DNA of 64,000 bases from an uncultured Paraburkholderia sp. (GCA_940746715.1 CALNWN010000004.1:310001-374000), one strand, 5' to 3'; positions 20,629-30,612 are shown, counted from the first letter of the stretch. The notes: generated by a model from the letters alone, not told the origin. A program made the numbers and translations.

Positions 20629-21841
20629 ATGACTGATACGACACCCCCGACGACACCCCCGGCCTCGGCCACGGCCTCAACCGCGCCCGCGGCAATCCAG
20701 GCGCCGTTCTCGATTCTGTTCGTCGACGACGACGAGATGTCGCGCAATCATTTCGCGCGCGCCGTGGGCAACGAATATCGCGTGCATCTTGCGCAGGACC
20801 CCGACGAGGCGATGGCGCTGCTGCGCGAACTGGGGCCGGACATCGCCGTGCTCGTCACCGACTTTCGCATGCCGGGCCGCGACGGCGGCCATCTGCTGCG
20901 CGAGGTCGGTGAGGCGTATCCGCAGATCGTGCGTATTCTCGTGACCGCCTATGCCGACAAGGACATGCTGCTGCAGACCTTCAACACCGGCGACCTGTTC
21001 CGCATCCTCGAAAAGCCGCTTCGCGTGGAGTCGGTGCGCGAGGTGCTGCGCCAGGCGGTGGCGCGCTACGCCGAGCGGGAGACGCGTCAGCAGCGGCTCC
21101 TCGCCATGGACGAGACCCTCGCGTTTCTTGCCCACGAGCTCAATACGCCGCTTGCCGCCATCTCGCTCTTTGCGCGTTCGGTCGAAAACGACGTCGCCGA
21201 GGAATACGACCCGCAGCGTCAGCGCGAGATCGGTCTCGCGGCCACCTCCATGCTCAACAACGCGCAGTATTGCCTGACGCTGATCTCGTCGTTCTGGGCG
21301 ACCGTGCATAAAAGCGGCGGCCCGCAGTCCGCGACAGGCAGCGCGGTGCGCGAGGTGAAGGCGACGCGTCTCGTCGCCACCTTGCTCGACTCGTATCCGT
21401 TTGCGGGCGCGCAGCGCGAATGGGTCGACGTCGAGGCGCGTGGCGATTTTGTCGTTCACGCCATGCCCAATTGCGTCGCGCTGGTGCTTTCTTCGCTGAT
21501 GTCGAATGCGTTGCGCGCGCTCGAGGGCTGCCGGTCGCCCTCGCTGCGCGTCGAAGTGGTGTGCGAGCCGGAGCCGGAGATTCGCCTGCACGACAATGGT
21601 CCCGGCATCGCGCCCGAGGTCAAGGCGCGCTTGCTGCTCGATCCGGTGACCACCCACGCGGGGCGCGGCGGTCACGGCATGGGCATGATTTTTGCAACCG
21701 CATCATGCAGTCGTTCGGCGGCGGGCTGCGGATCGAATCGACGCTCGGCGAGGGCACACCGTGACGATGCGCTTTCCCGGACTCAGAGGCCGCGTTCAGG
21801 GCGGCGCGCGCGATGCGGCGTCGGACGGCCACGCCGCCTGA
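20629..21841 (+). pseudogene. Receiver-histidine kinase (PhcR/PhcQ-like arrangement), frameshifted at the 3' end
   Basis: After a Thr/Pro/Ala-rich start there is a CheY-like receiver (ILFVDDDEMSRNHF; phosphorylation Asp in VLVTDFRMPGRDG; switch Thr in RILVTAYAD; Lys in RILEKPLR). It is followed, unusually, by a kinase domain with H-box FLAHELNTPLAAISLF and ATP-binding motifs DNGPGIAPEVKARL. A frame change near 21690 and a second near 21762 break the last G2 box and tail (MQSFGGGLRIESTLGEG, then TVTMRFPGLRG) before TGA 21841. Receiver-first kinases of this type act in the Ralstonia Phc quorum-sensing system. It converges on the CqsS-like kinase, 33 bp apart. Confidence 0.75.
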
Positions 21842-21874
21842 TCGCGGGGTTGGGAGCGGACGCCTTTTTAATGC

Positions 21875-24441
21875 TCACGCATCGCGAGACCGCTCGGGCT
21901 TGCGGAGTCGGCGTTTCCGGTCTGCGGCGCCTGCTTCGGCGGTTCCAGCGGTTCCAGCGATTCCGGCGGTCCCGCGCTGGCGTTGCCCCGCGCTCGTGAG
22001 CTCCAGATAGCGATGCAGCGCCTTTGCGCCGATGTTGCCACTCGCGCCGAGCAGCAGATGCAGCGCGCCGTGTGCCGCGTCCAGATCGCCGTTCGCGGCA
22101 TGCTCACGGAGCTGCGCAATCAGCGCGCGAAGCTGCTCGATCCCGCTTGCAAAGGATGCGTCGAGGAGGCAGAGCGCGGCCAGTTCTCCGAGGTGATGCC
22201 GGTCGAGCAGATCGCTTTGCCCCGCGGCGACGGGCGCGTCGGCCCATTCCACCTCGGCCGGCGGCGCCGCCAACGCAGAGAGTCCGGCCGAAGCCGAGGG
22301 TCCCGGCGTTCGCGACAAGGCCGGCGCACGGCGCGCCTCGCTCCCCGCGTCATGGATATTGCCGGCACCGCCGCCTTGCTGCGCAAACTGCCTCGTGAGG
22401 CACGCGTACAGCGAACCGACCTGCACGGGCTTGACCATCACCTCGTTCATGCCGATGTTCATGCAGGTCTGCACCGAGCCGACGTCCGACTGGCTCGTCA
22501 GCGCGATGATCGGCACGTTCGCGTAGGCGTCGGTGCGCGCGCGAATCGCTGCCGCCGTTTCGAGGCCGCCCATGCCCGGCATGTTCATGTCGACCACGAT
22601 GGCGTCGATGGCGGTCGCTTCGTCGAGCCGGTCCAGCACCGCCTGCCCATGCTCGGCTTCGACGACACTCGCACCGAAGCGCTCCAGATACGCTTTCGCG
22701 ACGAGCCGGCTGTAGGTGTCGTCGGCGAGAATCGACTTGCCGGAGAAGTCGTCGAAGCGCTGATTCAGACCGCCGGTTGCCGTTCTCGAAGAGCGCCTGC
22801 AATGACCGCGAAGAGTTCGATCACGCTGCACGACTTGCTGATCATGTCGTCCATGCCGGCGCGCCGCGCCAATACCCGCGCGATGTTGCCCGGCTCGGAC
22901 GTGTACGCGGCGACGAGCACGTTCCAGTTCGGATGATCGCGGTCGGCGCGCAGTTGCTCGGTGGCGGTGTAGCCGTCGAGCACCGGCATGTTGACGTCCA
23001 TCAGCACGAGGTCGTAAGTGGCCGCGTCGCGCAGCATCGTCAACGCGACATGGCCGTTTTCGGCCTCGTCCACCTCGGCGCCCACCTTCGACAGGCTGCG
23101 CCGCGTGCGGGTACGCTGCGCGGCGGCGTCGTCGGCGAGAAGAATGCGTTTGCCCTTGAGCACGGCCGTGGCGCGCTCGTGCGCGGCCACCTCGCTTTCG
23201 CTGACAGGCGGAAATTGCAGCGTGAATTGCGTGAACTTGCCCGGCTCCGACTTGCACGCGATGCTGCCGCCGAAGGCGCGCATCGCGCGCTGGCAGTAGG
23301 CGAGTCCGAGGCCCGTGCCGGCCGAGTTGCCGGCCGTGCGAAACGGCTCGAACAGATGCGGCAGGATTTCCGGCGCAATGCCGCTGCCGGTGTCGCGCAC
23401 GGTGACGGCGTGGCGGTCCACGGTGAGCGTCGCCGCAGGCAGCGGCGCGATGTGATGCAGCGCGTTCTTGATCAGGTTGAAGAGCGTGAACAGGTAGACG
23501 GTCTCGTCGACCTTGAAGGTGAAATCCTCGAGCACCACGAGGCGCACCTTGCCGCGCTCCTTTTTATCGGCAAAGCCGTATTCGTCGAGCGCCTTGCGGG
23601 TGGTCGCCGCCGCGCTCAGGTAGGTGAGGGAGTCCGAGCGGATCTGCTTCGCGCTGACTTCGTCGAGCGTCATGGCGATCACGCGCAGGCCGCGCTCGAT
23701 CGACAGCTGCGCATGCGCGAGATGCCGGTACAGCAGCGCCGCACCCGCGCCCGACAGCGCGGGCACGCGGCCGGCCTCCGTGAGCGCCGGCAGCGTTTCC
23801 TCGACGCGATCGAGCACATGCTTGAGCTGGCTGAGCGGGTTGCGCATTTCATGAGCGATGGAGCCGGCGAGCGCCTGCAACGCCCGGTTCTTCTCGACAA
23901 AAATACGCCCCTTGCTGATGGTGTGGGCGAAAAGCATGCTGCACAACACGACGACCGGCAGCACCGCGAGATCCGACTGGTTCGCGGTGCTGAGCACAAT
24001 GGGAGCCGGCGGGCGGGCTGCTGCCGCCAGCCCGCCCGCCAGCATGCCGACGCCGATACAGCCCATCAGCAGGAATGGATTGTCGATGCACAGCGCCATG
24101 ATGAAGATCATCATGACCTCGGTCATCATCCACATGGTGGAGAACGCGTTCCTGATTGCGAGGAATGTGCAAACGAACGGCAGCACGTAGATGAGGCACA
24201 CGTGCCAGGATATCAGCAGGTACTGGTTGAAGCGCCTCGGCCAGCGCGCTTGGAAGATCAACGGAATGCAGATCAACGCAGCACTCAGGCGCAGCGGCAG
24301 GTTGTCGTACTGCTGCGGCAGGATGTAAGTCCAGACGAGGTAATAGGCGGGGTGGCACACGAGGCCGAGTACGCCTCCCCATCGAATTGCAAACCGGCTT
24401 CGTTCCAGCACGTCCTGCATGCTTTCGCGCGGTATGGTCAT
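21875..24441 (-). pseudogene. CqsS/LqsS/PhcS-like membrane hybrid sensor kinase, one frameshift
   Basis: ATG at 24441 follows a GGAGG site. The N-terminal membrane domain (about six helices) closely follows Vibrio CqsS in its first part: GVLGLVCHPAYYLVWTYILP then QQYDNLPLRLSAAL. Next come the kinase core (H-box SIAHEMRNPLSQLKHV; DTGSGIAPEI; GTGLGLAYCQRAM), receiver 1 (LMDVNMPVLDGY), receiver 2 (VDMNMPGMGGLE) and a C-terminal Hpt (AHGALHLLLGASGNIGAKAL). A frameshift near 22775, between the receivers, separates receiver 2 and Hpt from the rest; the kinase with receiver 1 could still be made. CqsS-type kinases sense fatty-acid-derived ketones. The acyl-reductase-like gene lies 45 bp upstream in the same transcript. 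Confidence 0.8.
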
Positions 24442-24486
24442 CTGGCCTCCAGTGACATTGACGACCCGGTCTATTCATATTTGCGG

Positions 24487-25626
24487 TCACGCCCAGATCG
24501 AGATTGATCGCCGAGCCGTCCTTGCCGTGAAAAGGTCCGACGAGAATCCGTACTTTTTCAACAGGCCATGAGTATAGGAGACGGACCATACAGGCGGGCT
24601 GCCGATAATGAAGTCGGAAGCGATACCTTCCTGCCAGGCGGCATAGCCCTCGGCAAAACAGGTGTAGCAGTCGCGCGTGCTGGGCAGCCTGAACGGGAAC
24701 CTGGAGTCGAGGCCGGCCGGGCCGCGCGCTAAACATTCAATATATAGCGTATGTCCGCGAGACGCGAGTTCCGCCTCCACGCTCGCGGCGCGCGGGTGCG
24801 AGTCGTCGATCCAGAAGCGCGCCCGCTTCAGGTCCGCGGCGGTGAGATAGGGCACGCTGGTGCTGCTCGCGAGGATCGCGCCGTCGAACTGCGGCAAGGG
24901 TCTGTCGGGGCTGAAGGTATGCACCGAGACCTTCGTGTGTCCGAGCAGGTCGGCGGCCATCAGTTCGCGCGGGGCTTCCTTGTACAGCAGGTACTTCGCC
25001 ACCGTCGTGCCGAGCCTTCCCGCCGCGCCGAAGAGCGCGAGCTTCGTCTTGCCGAACTCGAGGTCGAGTTCATTGCTGCAGTGAATGGCCCAATCTTTGA
25101 GCATCGCCGCGGTCGCCGCATGGCCGGTGGTGATGTGAGGCGGCTTGATTTGCCGCGGCAACGCGCCGTAGTTGCAGGCGTAAGGCGTGGAGGCGCCCAT
25201 CGCGACCATGTTCAGGCCGGCCTGCCTCGCCAGTTCCAGCGCGGTGAAGAATTGCGTCTCGCGAAACCGCTTGATGCCGCGCGGACTGCCGAGCCAAAGC
25301 TCGAGCGGCACTGGGCAGGCAATATTGGCGCCGATCATCTGCGAACCCGAATAGATCGGCGAGGCAATGAAAGGCGGCGTGCGCCAAAGCTCTTCTTCAA
25401 ATGACGCGTTGCGGGTTTTTACATTGTGAAAGGAGAAAGACAGCGTATCCCAGTCTGTAGCGTGAAAGAGAAAGCCGACACCGCCCTGGCGCGCCGGCAG
25501 GTTGTCGCGGATCTGCTCGGGGTGCAGGGTGTGCTTGAGCGTCAGCGGCGCACCCGACAGGGGTAGCCGCGATGCGCTGCGCCCGTCTTCGGTGATTGAT
25601 CGTTCGTTGTAAAGAGACGTTGCCAT
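24487..25626 (-). CDS. Acyl-ACP-reductase-like Rossmann protein, candidate fatty-acyl signal synthase
   Basis: This 379-residue intact protein starts at ATG 25626 after AAGGAAAAATCAAA. It resembles cyanobacterial acyl-ACP reductases: ALELARQAGLNMVAMGAST, the ITTGHAATAAML segment (TTG(N/H) in the family), the nucleotide motif LALFGAAGRLGTTVAKYLL at residues 197-213, and YTCFAEGYAAW, whose Cys323 aligns with the catalytic thioester-forming Cys of those enzymes. There is no signal peptide. It is cotranscribed with a CqsS-like kinase. In Ralstonia the same position in the Phc locus is held by PhcB, which makes a 3-hydroxy fatty-acid methyl ester. I infer that this enzyme makes or modifies the ligand. 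Product and exact reaction are unknown. Confidence 0.6.
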   Translation of the reverse strand: MATSLYNERSITEDGRSASRLPLSGAPLTLKHTLHPEQIRDNLPARQGGVGFLFHATDWDTLSFSFHNVKTRNASFEEELWRTPPFIASPIYSGSQMIGANIACPVPLELWLGSPRGIKRFRETQFFTALELARQAGLNMVAMGASTPYACNYGALPRQIKPPHITTGHAATAAMLKDWAIHCSNELDLEFGKTKLALFGAAGRLGTTVAKYLLYKEAPRELMAADLLGHTKVSVHTFSPDRPLPQFDGAILASSTSVPYLTAADLKRARFWIDDSHPRAASVEAELASRGHTLYIECLARGPAGLDSRFPFRLPSTRDCYTCFAEGYAAWQEGIASDFIIGSPPVWSVSYTHGLLKKYGFSSDLFTARTARRSISIWA

Positions 25627-25926
25627 TTTGATTTTTCCTTTGGTTTCCTGTGGTTGACCCGCGCCGTGAGTCAGCGCGGCTTCGCCGGGCGGCGTTTGAC
25701 CGGCGATCCATCAACTCTAGAGAAATCCAATAGTTTTTGTCCGTGTGTTCGTGCGCATCGTCCGCCGCGCGGGGGATGGCGGGGAGGCCGGCCGTCGCCC
25801 AGCCGCGCAGAAAAACCCCGGCCGGAATGTGCCTTGCTGCCGATCGGAATACCGGAGCGGCGTTCGCGCATGGCGCGTCAGCGTGCGCCGCTTGTTGAAA
25901 ATCCGACTCGTCAAATGGAGGATCCC
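25627..25926. promoter_or_regulatory. Divergent promoter region between the signalling locus and the copper block
   Basis: These 300 bp separate two oppositely transcribed intact genes and must hold both promoters. Good ribosome sites are visible at each edge (AAGGAAA for the minus-strand gene, GGAGG at about 25917 for csp). I could not identify a confident copper-regulator (CueR-type) palindrome or a -35/-10 pair. Confidence 0.35.
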
Positions 25927-26256
25927 ATGACGCATGAAGCGTTTCAGTCCTGTATTTCAGCGTGCGACGCGTGCGCAATCGCGTGCGGCCACTGCGCCGG
26001 CTCCTGCCTCGCGGAAGAGGGCGTGGCCGACATGACCGGCTGCATCAAACTCGACATCGATTGCGCGGCGGCGTGCCACTTCGCGTCGGCGGCCATGGCG
26101 CGCGGCAGCAGCGAAGCCCGCACGATCTGCCGCATGTGCGCGGACATCTGCGAAGCCTGCGCCAACGAATGCGGAAAACACGAGGCGCAGCATTGCAAGG
26201 ATTGCGTGGCGGCTTGCTGCGCTTGCGCGCAAGCATGCCGGGCCATGGCTTCGTGA
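25927..26256 (+). CDS. csp: Cytosolic four-helix copper storage protein (Csp, DUF326)
   Basis: A 109-residue intact protein starts at ATG 25927 with an ATGGAGGATCCC ribosome region. It is extremely Cys-rich with spacing along helices: CISACDACAIACGHC, CIKLDIDCAAACHFA, CRMCADICEACANEC, HCKDCVAACCACAQAC. This is the pattern of Csp proteins, where Cys residues line a four-helix bundle and bind many Cu(I) ions. It has no leader, so it is the cytosolic (Csp3-like) form. It stands at the head of a block of periplasmic copper-handling genes in the same direction. Confidence 0.85.
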   Translation: MTHEAFQSCISACDACAIACGHCAGSCLAEEGVADMTGCIKLDIDCAAACHFASAAMARGSSEARTICRMCADICEACANECGKHEAQHCKDCVAACCACAQACRAMAS

Positions 26257-26326
26257 TCCGCGTGGCGAGCCGCACGCGCTCGCCGCGGCTTACAAGCCTG
26301 AAAAACGCGTGCTAGACTTCACGCCT

Positions 26327-26740
26327 ATGTACGACTGGCGCAAACTCTTCATCGTTTTCCTGCTGGCACTGAGCCTCCCGGTTCAGTCGTTCCCGGCCGT
26401 CACGATGACATGCGCCGCGGGTTCGGCTCGCGAAAGCAAGCCGGCTCATCAGCACGTCGTACAGCCTGAGCAGGTCTCGCTGCACGCACACTTGCATCAG
26501 CATGCGGCGCCTCGCGTCGATCATTCGCAGGCGGACGGCCACCAGCACGGCGGCGCGCAGCACGCGCATGCGTGCTCGACCTGTGCGTCGTGCTGCTTTG
26601 GCGCGGCGATGCTTTCCGTTCCCGCGTTGCCGTCTTCCACCCGCATCGTCGATTCGTTCGAACCCGCGCCTCATCCCACACCCGCCGCGTCGTTCCTGAC
26701 GGGCGGTATCGAACGGCCGCCCCGGTCCATTCCCGTCTGA
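26327..26740 (+). CDS. His-rich exported protein of the copper block
   Basis: ATG at 26327 starts a leader (WRKLFIVFLLALSLPVQSFP) followed by a His-rich stretch (HLHQHAAPRVDH, HQHGGAQHAHACSTCASCC) and a hydrophobic second segment. The length is 137 residues. His and Cys clusters suggest metal binding in the periplasm or at the inner membrane. The family is not firmly recognised; DUF2946-type proteins near copper genes look similar. An alternative ATG lies six codons upstream. The frame is intact. Confidence 0.5.
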   Translation: MYDWRKLFIVFLLALSLPVQSFPAVTMTCAAGSARESKPAHQHVVQPEQVSLHAHLHQHAAPRVDHSQADGHQHGGAQHAHACSTCASCCFGAAMLSVPALPSSTRIVDSFEPAPHPTPAASFLTGGIERPPRSIPV

Positions 26741-26831
26741 TCCCCGCACCCGCAGCAAGGCGCTGCGGCAGGACCATTTTTTTCCGCAAGACCGCCCAAC
26801 GGTCTGCTGATGATTCACGACGAGAACTTTC

Positions 26832-27124
26832 ATGCGAACCATTCGTGCAGCGCTCATCGGCGCGAGCGCGGCGTTGCCGCTGCTCGCGCAGGCGGCGCAA
26901 AGGCCCGACCCCGCGGATGCCGGTGCGTCGGTGCCGGCCATCAGCGCGCCGTCCGCATTCGACGGCTACACACCCCGTATAACGACCGCGAAGGCTCGAG
27001 CTGGCAACAACTGAACAGCGCGGTCGCGCCACAGCGGCCGGTCGCCGGCCACATGCACGGCGCGCAGCCGGGCGAGGCATCGGCCGCCAAAGGCGGTCAT
27101 CAACAAGAGGGCGAATCGAGATGA
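26832..27124 (+). pseudogene. Small exported protein of the copper operon, one frameshift
   Basis: ATG at 26832 begins a Sec leader (ALIGASAALPLLAQAAQRP). The mature part reads ISAPSAFDGYTP and then shifts frame near 26975, continuing as NDREGSSWQQLNSAV and HMHGAQPGEASAAKGGHQQE to TGA 27124. The tail is His/Gln-rich. The stop overlaps the start of the TolC-type gene (ATGA at 27121-27124), so they were translationally coupled. Small proteins of this kind precede copper-efflux channels in Burkholderia. Function is unknown. Confidence 0.6.
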
Positions 27125-28625
27125 CGCGATACCTCATGCACCAGCGCCTAAACTGCATCGCGATCGCGGCGCTCTTCCTCACCGGTTGCAGCACTTTTTC
27201 AAAGGACGGCGGTTTCGACAGCGTGTCCTCGGTTGCGGCCGAGCGGCTTCACAAGGACGCCGTCTACGTGAAGACCGACGAGGACCGCGACGCTGTCCTC
27301 AGGCGCACGCAGGAACTGCTGGCCGCGCCGCTCGGCATGGACGACGCCGTCCAGCTGGCGTTGCTCAACAACCGCGGGCTCCAGGCCGCGTACGCCGAGC
27401 TCGGCATTTCCGAGGCCGACCTCGTGCAGGCGGGGCGTTTGCCGAATCCGGGCTTCACCTTCAGCCGCACGCATTGGAGCGACGGCTTCGGCATCGGCCG
27501 GACTTTATCGATGGGCGTATTGGGGGTGCTGACGCTGCCGGTGGCGACACGCATCGAAAGCCGGCGCTTCGAAGAGACGAAGCTCGAGACCGCGAACGCC
27601 ATGCTCGCGGTGGCCGCCGACGCGCGCCGGGCCTACCGTGAATGCGGTGGCCGCGGAGCAGGCGGCGCACTACGCGGCGCAGGTGAAGGACGCGGCGCAG
27701 GCGGGCGCGGAGCTCGCGCTGCGCATGCGTCAGGGGGCAACTTCAGCAAGCTCGATTACGCGCGCGAGCAGGCCTTTTACGCGGAAGCGGCCGCGCGGCT
27801 GGCGAAGGCGCGGCAGCAGGCGGTTGCGACTCGCGAAAAGCTCACGCGGACCATGGGCTTATGGGGTTCGGCGACGCAGTACACGCTGCCGGAGCGGCTG
27901 CCCGATTTGCCGAAGGACCGGCCGCAACTGGCCGGGCTGGAAAGCTTTGCGATAAAAACCGCCTCGACATTCAGGCGGCGCAACTGCGCACGCAAAGCGT
28001 CGCCGCCTCGCTTGGCTTGAGCCGGGCAACACGCTTCGTCAATGTGCTCGATGTCGGTTATCTCAACAACTTCGAAAGCGACAAAGGGCATGAGCGCGGC
28101 TACGAAATCAGCGTCGAGATTCCGCTGTTCGACTGGCACGGCGCCAAGGTGGCGCGCGCCGAAGCGATCTATATGCAGTCGGCGAGCCGGCTCGCGCAGA
28201 CCGCGATCGACGCGCGCTCCGAGGTCCGCGAATCGTATGCCGCGTATTTGACGAGCTACGACGTCGCGAAGCACTATCGCGACGAGGTCGTGCCGCTTGC
28301 CAAAAGCATCTCCGACGAAATGCTGCTGCGCTACAACGGCATGCTTGCGAGCGTGTTCGAGCTGCTCGCCGACTCGCGCGATCAGATCGCGGCAGTTAAC
28401 GGCTACATCGACGCGCTCAAGGATTATTGGCTTGCGACCGATCTGGAGCAGTCGCTGGGCGGGCGGCTGCCGCCGCTGGAGATGTCGCCGCCGCCTGGCG
28501 TGCCCGCTCTGTCCGCTGACCCTGCCGTGCCCCCCGCGCGCGAGCCGCAGGACTCAGCCGTTGCCGCGCCGCCCTCACAACCCATCCACGCGCACGGCGC
28601 GTCCGCGAATCCAGAAGGTGAATGA
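27121..28625 (+). pseudogene. TolC/CusC-type outer-membrane efflux lipoprotein, multiply frameshifted
   Basis: ATG at 27121. The lipoprotein signal is CIAIAALFLTGCSTF. Typical outer-membrane factor segments follow: DDAVQLALLNNRGLQAAYAE, DLVQAGRLPNPGFTFSR, and in later frames SKLDYAREQAFYAEAAARLA, NRLDIQAAQLRTQSVAASLG, VEIPLFDWHGAKVARAEAIY and LLRYNGMLASVFELLADSRD. Frames change near 27640, 27740 and 27955. The gene ends with a Pro-rich tail at TGA 28625, overlapping the multicopper oxidase start. It should form an outer-membrane channel exporting copper with an RND pump, but no pump genes are in the window. Confidence 0.8.
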
Positions 28626-29587
28626 ACATGCTCTCTCGTCGAACGTTTCCCGGCGGTTCCGGCGCCGCGCTGGTCGGCGCGGCGCTCGTCAGCAAGGCCG
28701 GTGCGGCGTCGCTGCCCGAAGCGCCCATCATGCAAACGACGGCGACCCAGCCGCCGCTCGCGCCGCCCAACGGCCGGCCGTACACGCCGGTGGCCACGCT
28801 GAACGGCTGGACCTTGCCGTGGCGCATGAAGAACGGCTGGAAGGAATTCCATCTGATCGCCGAGCCGGTCGTGCGCGAGATGGCGGTGGACCGCGACTTC
28901 GTGTTCCTGATGTCGGCGTATGACATCGATCCCGGCAGCTTCACGCCGCGCGTCAACGAGATGACCGACTTCAACATGTGGACGTGGAATGCGCGCGTGT
29001 TTCCGGGCATCGACCCGCTGCCCGTGCGAGCCTGCGACCGCGTGCGCATCCGCTTCGGCAACCTCACGATGACCAATCATCCGATCCATCTGCATGGCTA
29101 CAGCTTCGAGGTGGCGGGCACCGACGGCGGCTGGATTCCGCCATCCGCGCGCTGGCCCGAGGTGACCGTCGACGTCGCGGTCGGCCAGATGCGCGCGATC
29201 GAATTCACGGCGGACCGGCCGGGCGACTGGGCCTTCCATTGCCACAAGTCGCATCACACGATGAATGCCATGGGGCACCAGGTTCCGAACCTGATCGGCG
29301 TGCAGCAGAAGGACCTCGCGAAGCGCATCGGCAAGCTGGTGCCGGACTATATGGCGATGGGCGGCACGGGCGGCTCGATGGGCGGGATGGAGATGCCGCT
29401 GCCCGACAACACGCTGCCGATGATGACCGGCACGGGCCCGTTCGGCGCACTCGAAATGGGCGGCATGTTCAGCGTCGTGAAAGTCCGTGAGGGGCTCGGC
29501 CGCAACGACTATCGCGACCCGGGCTGGTACCGGCATCCGAAAGGCACGGTGGCTTTCGAATACGCCGGCGAGCTGCCGGCCAGTTGA
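28622..29587 (+). pseudogene. Multicopper oxidase with its first cupredoxin domain deleted in frame
   Basis: The frame is open from ATG 28622 (Tat-like leader SRRTFPGGSGAAL) to TGA 29587, 321 residues. Relatives have about 450. After FHLIAEPVVREMA at about residue 87 the sequence jumps directly to VDRDFVFLMSAYDIDPG. The missing roughly 130 residues normally carry the HWHG and HPH copper ligands. The C-terminal ligand sets remain (MTNHPIHLHGYSFE; FHCHKSHHTMNAMGHQ), as does a Met/Gly-rich loop (MGGTGGSMGGMEM). Without half the ligands the trinuclear copper centre cannot form, so oxidase activity is unlikely, though the remnant may still bind copper. The deletion is near 28883. Confidence 0.75.
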
Positions 29588-29653
29588 TGTCGCCATGCGA
29601 GCCGGGTGTCGGCCAGGGCTCGCTTTCTGATCATTTTGCTTTGGAGAAACGCA

Positions 29654-30016
29654 ATGAAGAACGCAACGGCTTCGGCTGTCATGGTGTGTGCGCTGGCTGT
29701 CTGCACGAGCGCTTATGCAGGCGGCAATACGCATGAGATGAGCGATGCAGCCGGTACGAGTAATGCAAGCGGCATGAACATGGCCAACGGCGCGACGAGC
29801 CGCATGTCGCACGGCGAGATCCGCAAGGTCGACAGCGCCGCCGGCAAGCTGACCATCAGGCACGGGCCGCTCGAGAACCTCGGCATGGACGCGATGACGA
29901 TGGTCTTCAAGGTCAGGGACCCGGCCATGCTGTCGCAGGTGAAAGCGGGCGACAAGATCGATTTCGTCGCCGAGGAAGTGGGTGGCGCGCTCACGGTCAT
30001 CGAGCTTCACAAGTAA
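29654..30016 (+). CDS. cusF: CusF-like periplasmic copper-binding protein
   Basis: ATG at 29654 follows a GGAGAAACGCA ribosome site. A Sec leader ends CTSAYAGG. The mature protein has a short Met/His linker and the CusF beta-barrel: RMSHGEIRKVDSAAGKLTIR, HGPLENLGMDAMTMVF, then DKIDFVAEEVGGALTVIELH. The His and Met copper ligands of CusF (in HGPLENLGM and DAMTM) are present. It would ferry Cu(I) to an efflux system in the periplasm. It is 120 residues and intact, the last gene of the copper run with a clear metal-binding role. Confidence 0.85.
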   Translation: MKNATASAVMVCALAVCTSAYAGGNTHEMSDAAGTSNASGMNMANGATSRMSHGEIRKVDSAAGKLTIRHGPLENLGMDAMTMVFKVRDPAMLSQVKAGDKIDFVAEEVGGALTVIELHK

Positions 30017-30122
30017 GCCTGCAGCGGCAATAAATTTTTCGTGCGATGGAATAGCTGCGCGGGTGCGCTGTTTACGCCTATGACAGTGCCGGTTTCCCGC
30101 AGCTATTCACCACGAGGCCGCT

Positions 30123-30612
30123 TTGAGTTCTACGACGATTCAACCCGCGTGGGTCCGCATCTCACACTGGGTCAATGCGCTCGCCGTCATGCTGATGGTG
30201 ACGGGCGGCTGGCAGATCTACAACGCTTCGCCGATCTTCGCGGGCTGGCGGTTTCCCGCCGCGATGACGCTGGGCGGCTGGCTCGGCGGCGCGTTGCAGT
30301 GGCATTTCGCCGTCATGTGGATGCTGGTCGCGAATTTCGCCGTGTATGTCGCGCTCAACCTCGCTTCGGGTCGCTTTCAGCGGAAACTGCTGCCCGTCAG
30401 CGCCGGGTCGCTCGCGAGCGATCTTCTCGACGCGCTGCGCGGCAAGCTGAAGCACGACGACCTCGCGCGCTACAACGCCGTGCAGAAGTTCGCCTATCTC
30501 GTCGTCATCGCCGATATCGCGCTCGTGATCGTGTCGGGACTCGCGATCTGGAAGTCCGTGCAATTTTCCTTGCTGCGCACGCTGATGGGCGGCTACGACA
30601 ACGCTCGCGCCG
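30123..30612 (+). pseudogene. Cytochrome b561-type membrane subunit, C-terminal end deleted
   Basis: TTG at 30123 starts IQPAWVRISHWVNALAVMLM, followed by the haem-binding His-rich helices of a di-haem b-type cytochrome (GALQWHFAVMWMLVANF; YNAVQKFAYLVVIADIALVI) up to LLRTLMGGYDNAR. After this point the last helix, with its remaining haem ligands, is missing and the sequence joins the middle of the next gene. Family length is about 200 residues; about 163 remain. It would pass electrons to the periplasmic molybdopterin enzyme encoded next. Confidence 0.75.

Noticed and set aside
22777..24507. A 576-codon plus-strand open frame opposite the hybrid kinase
   Set aside because: It is antisense to well-conserved H-box and receiver motifs and has no protein family of its own.
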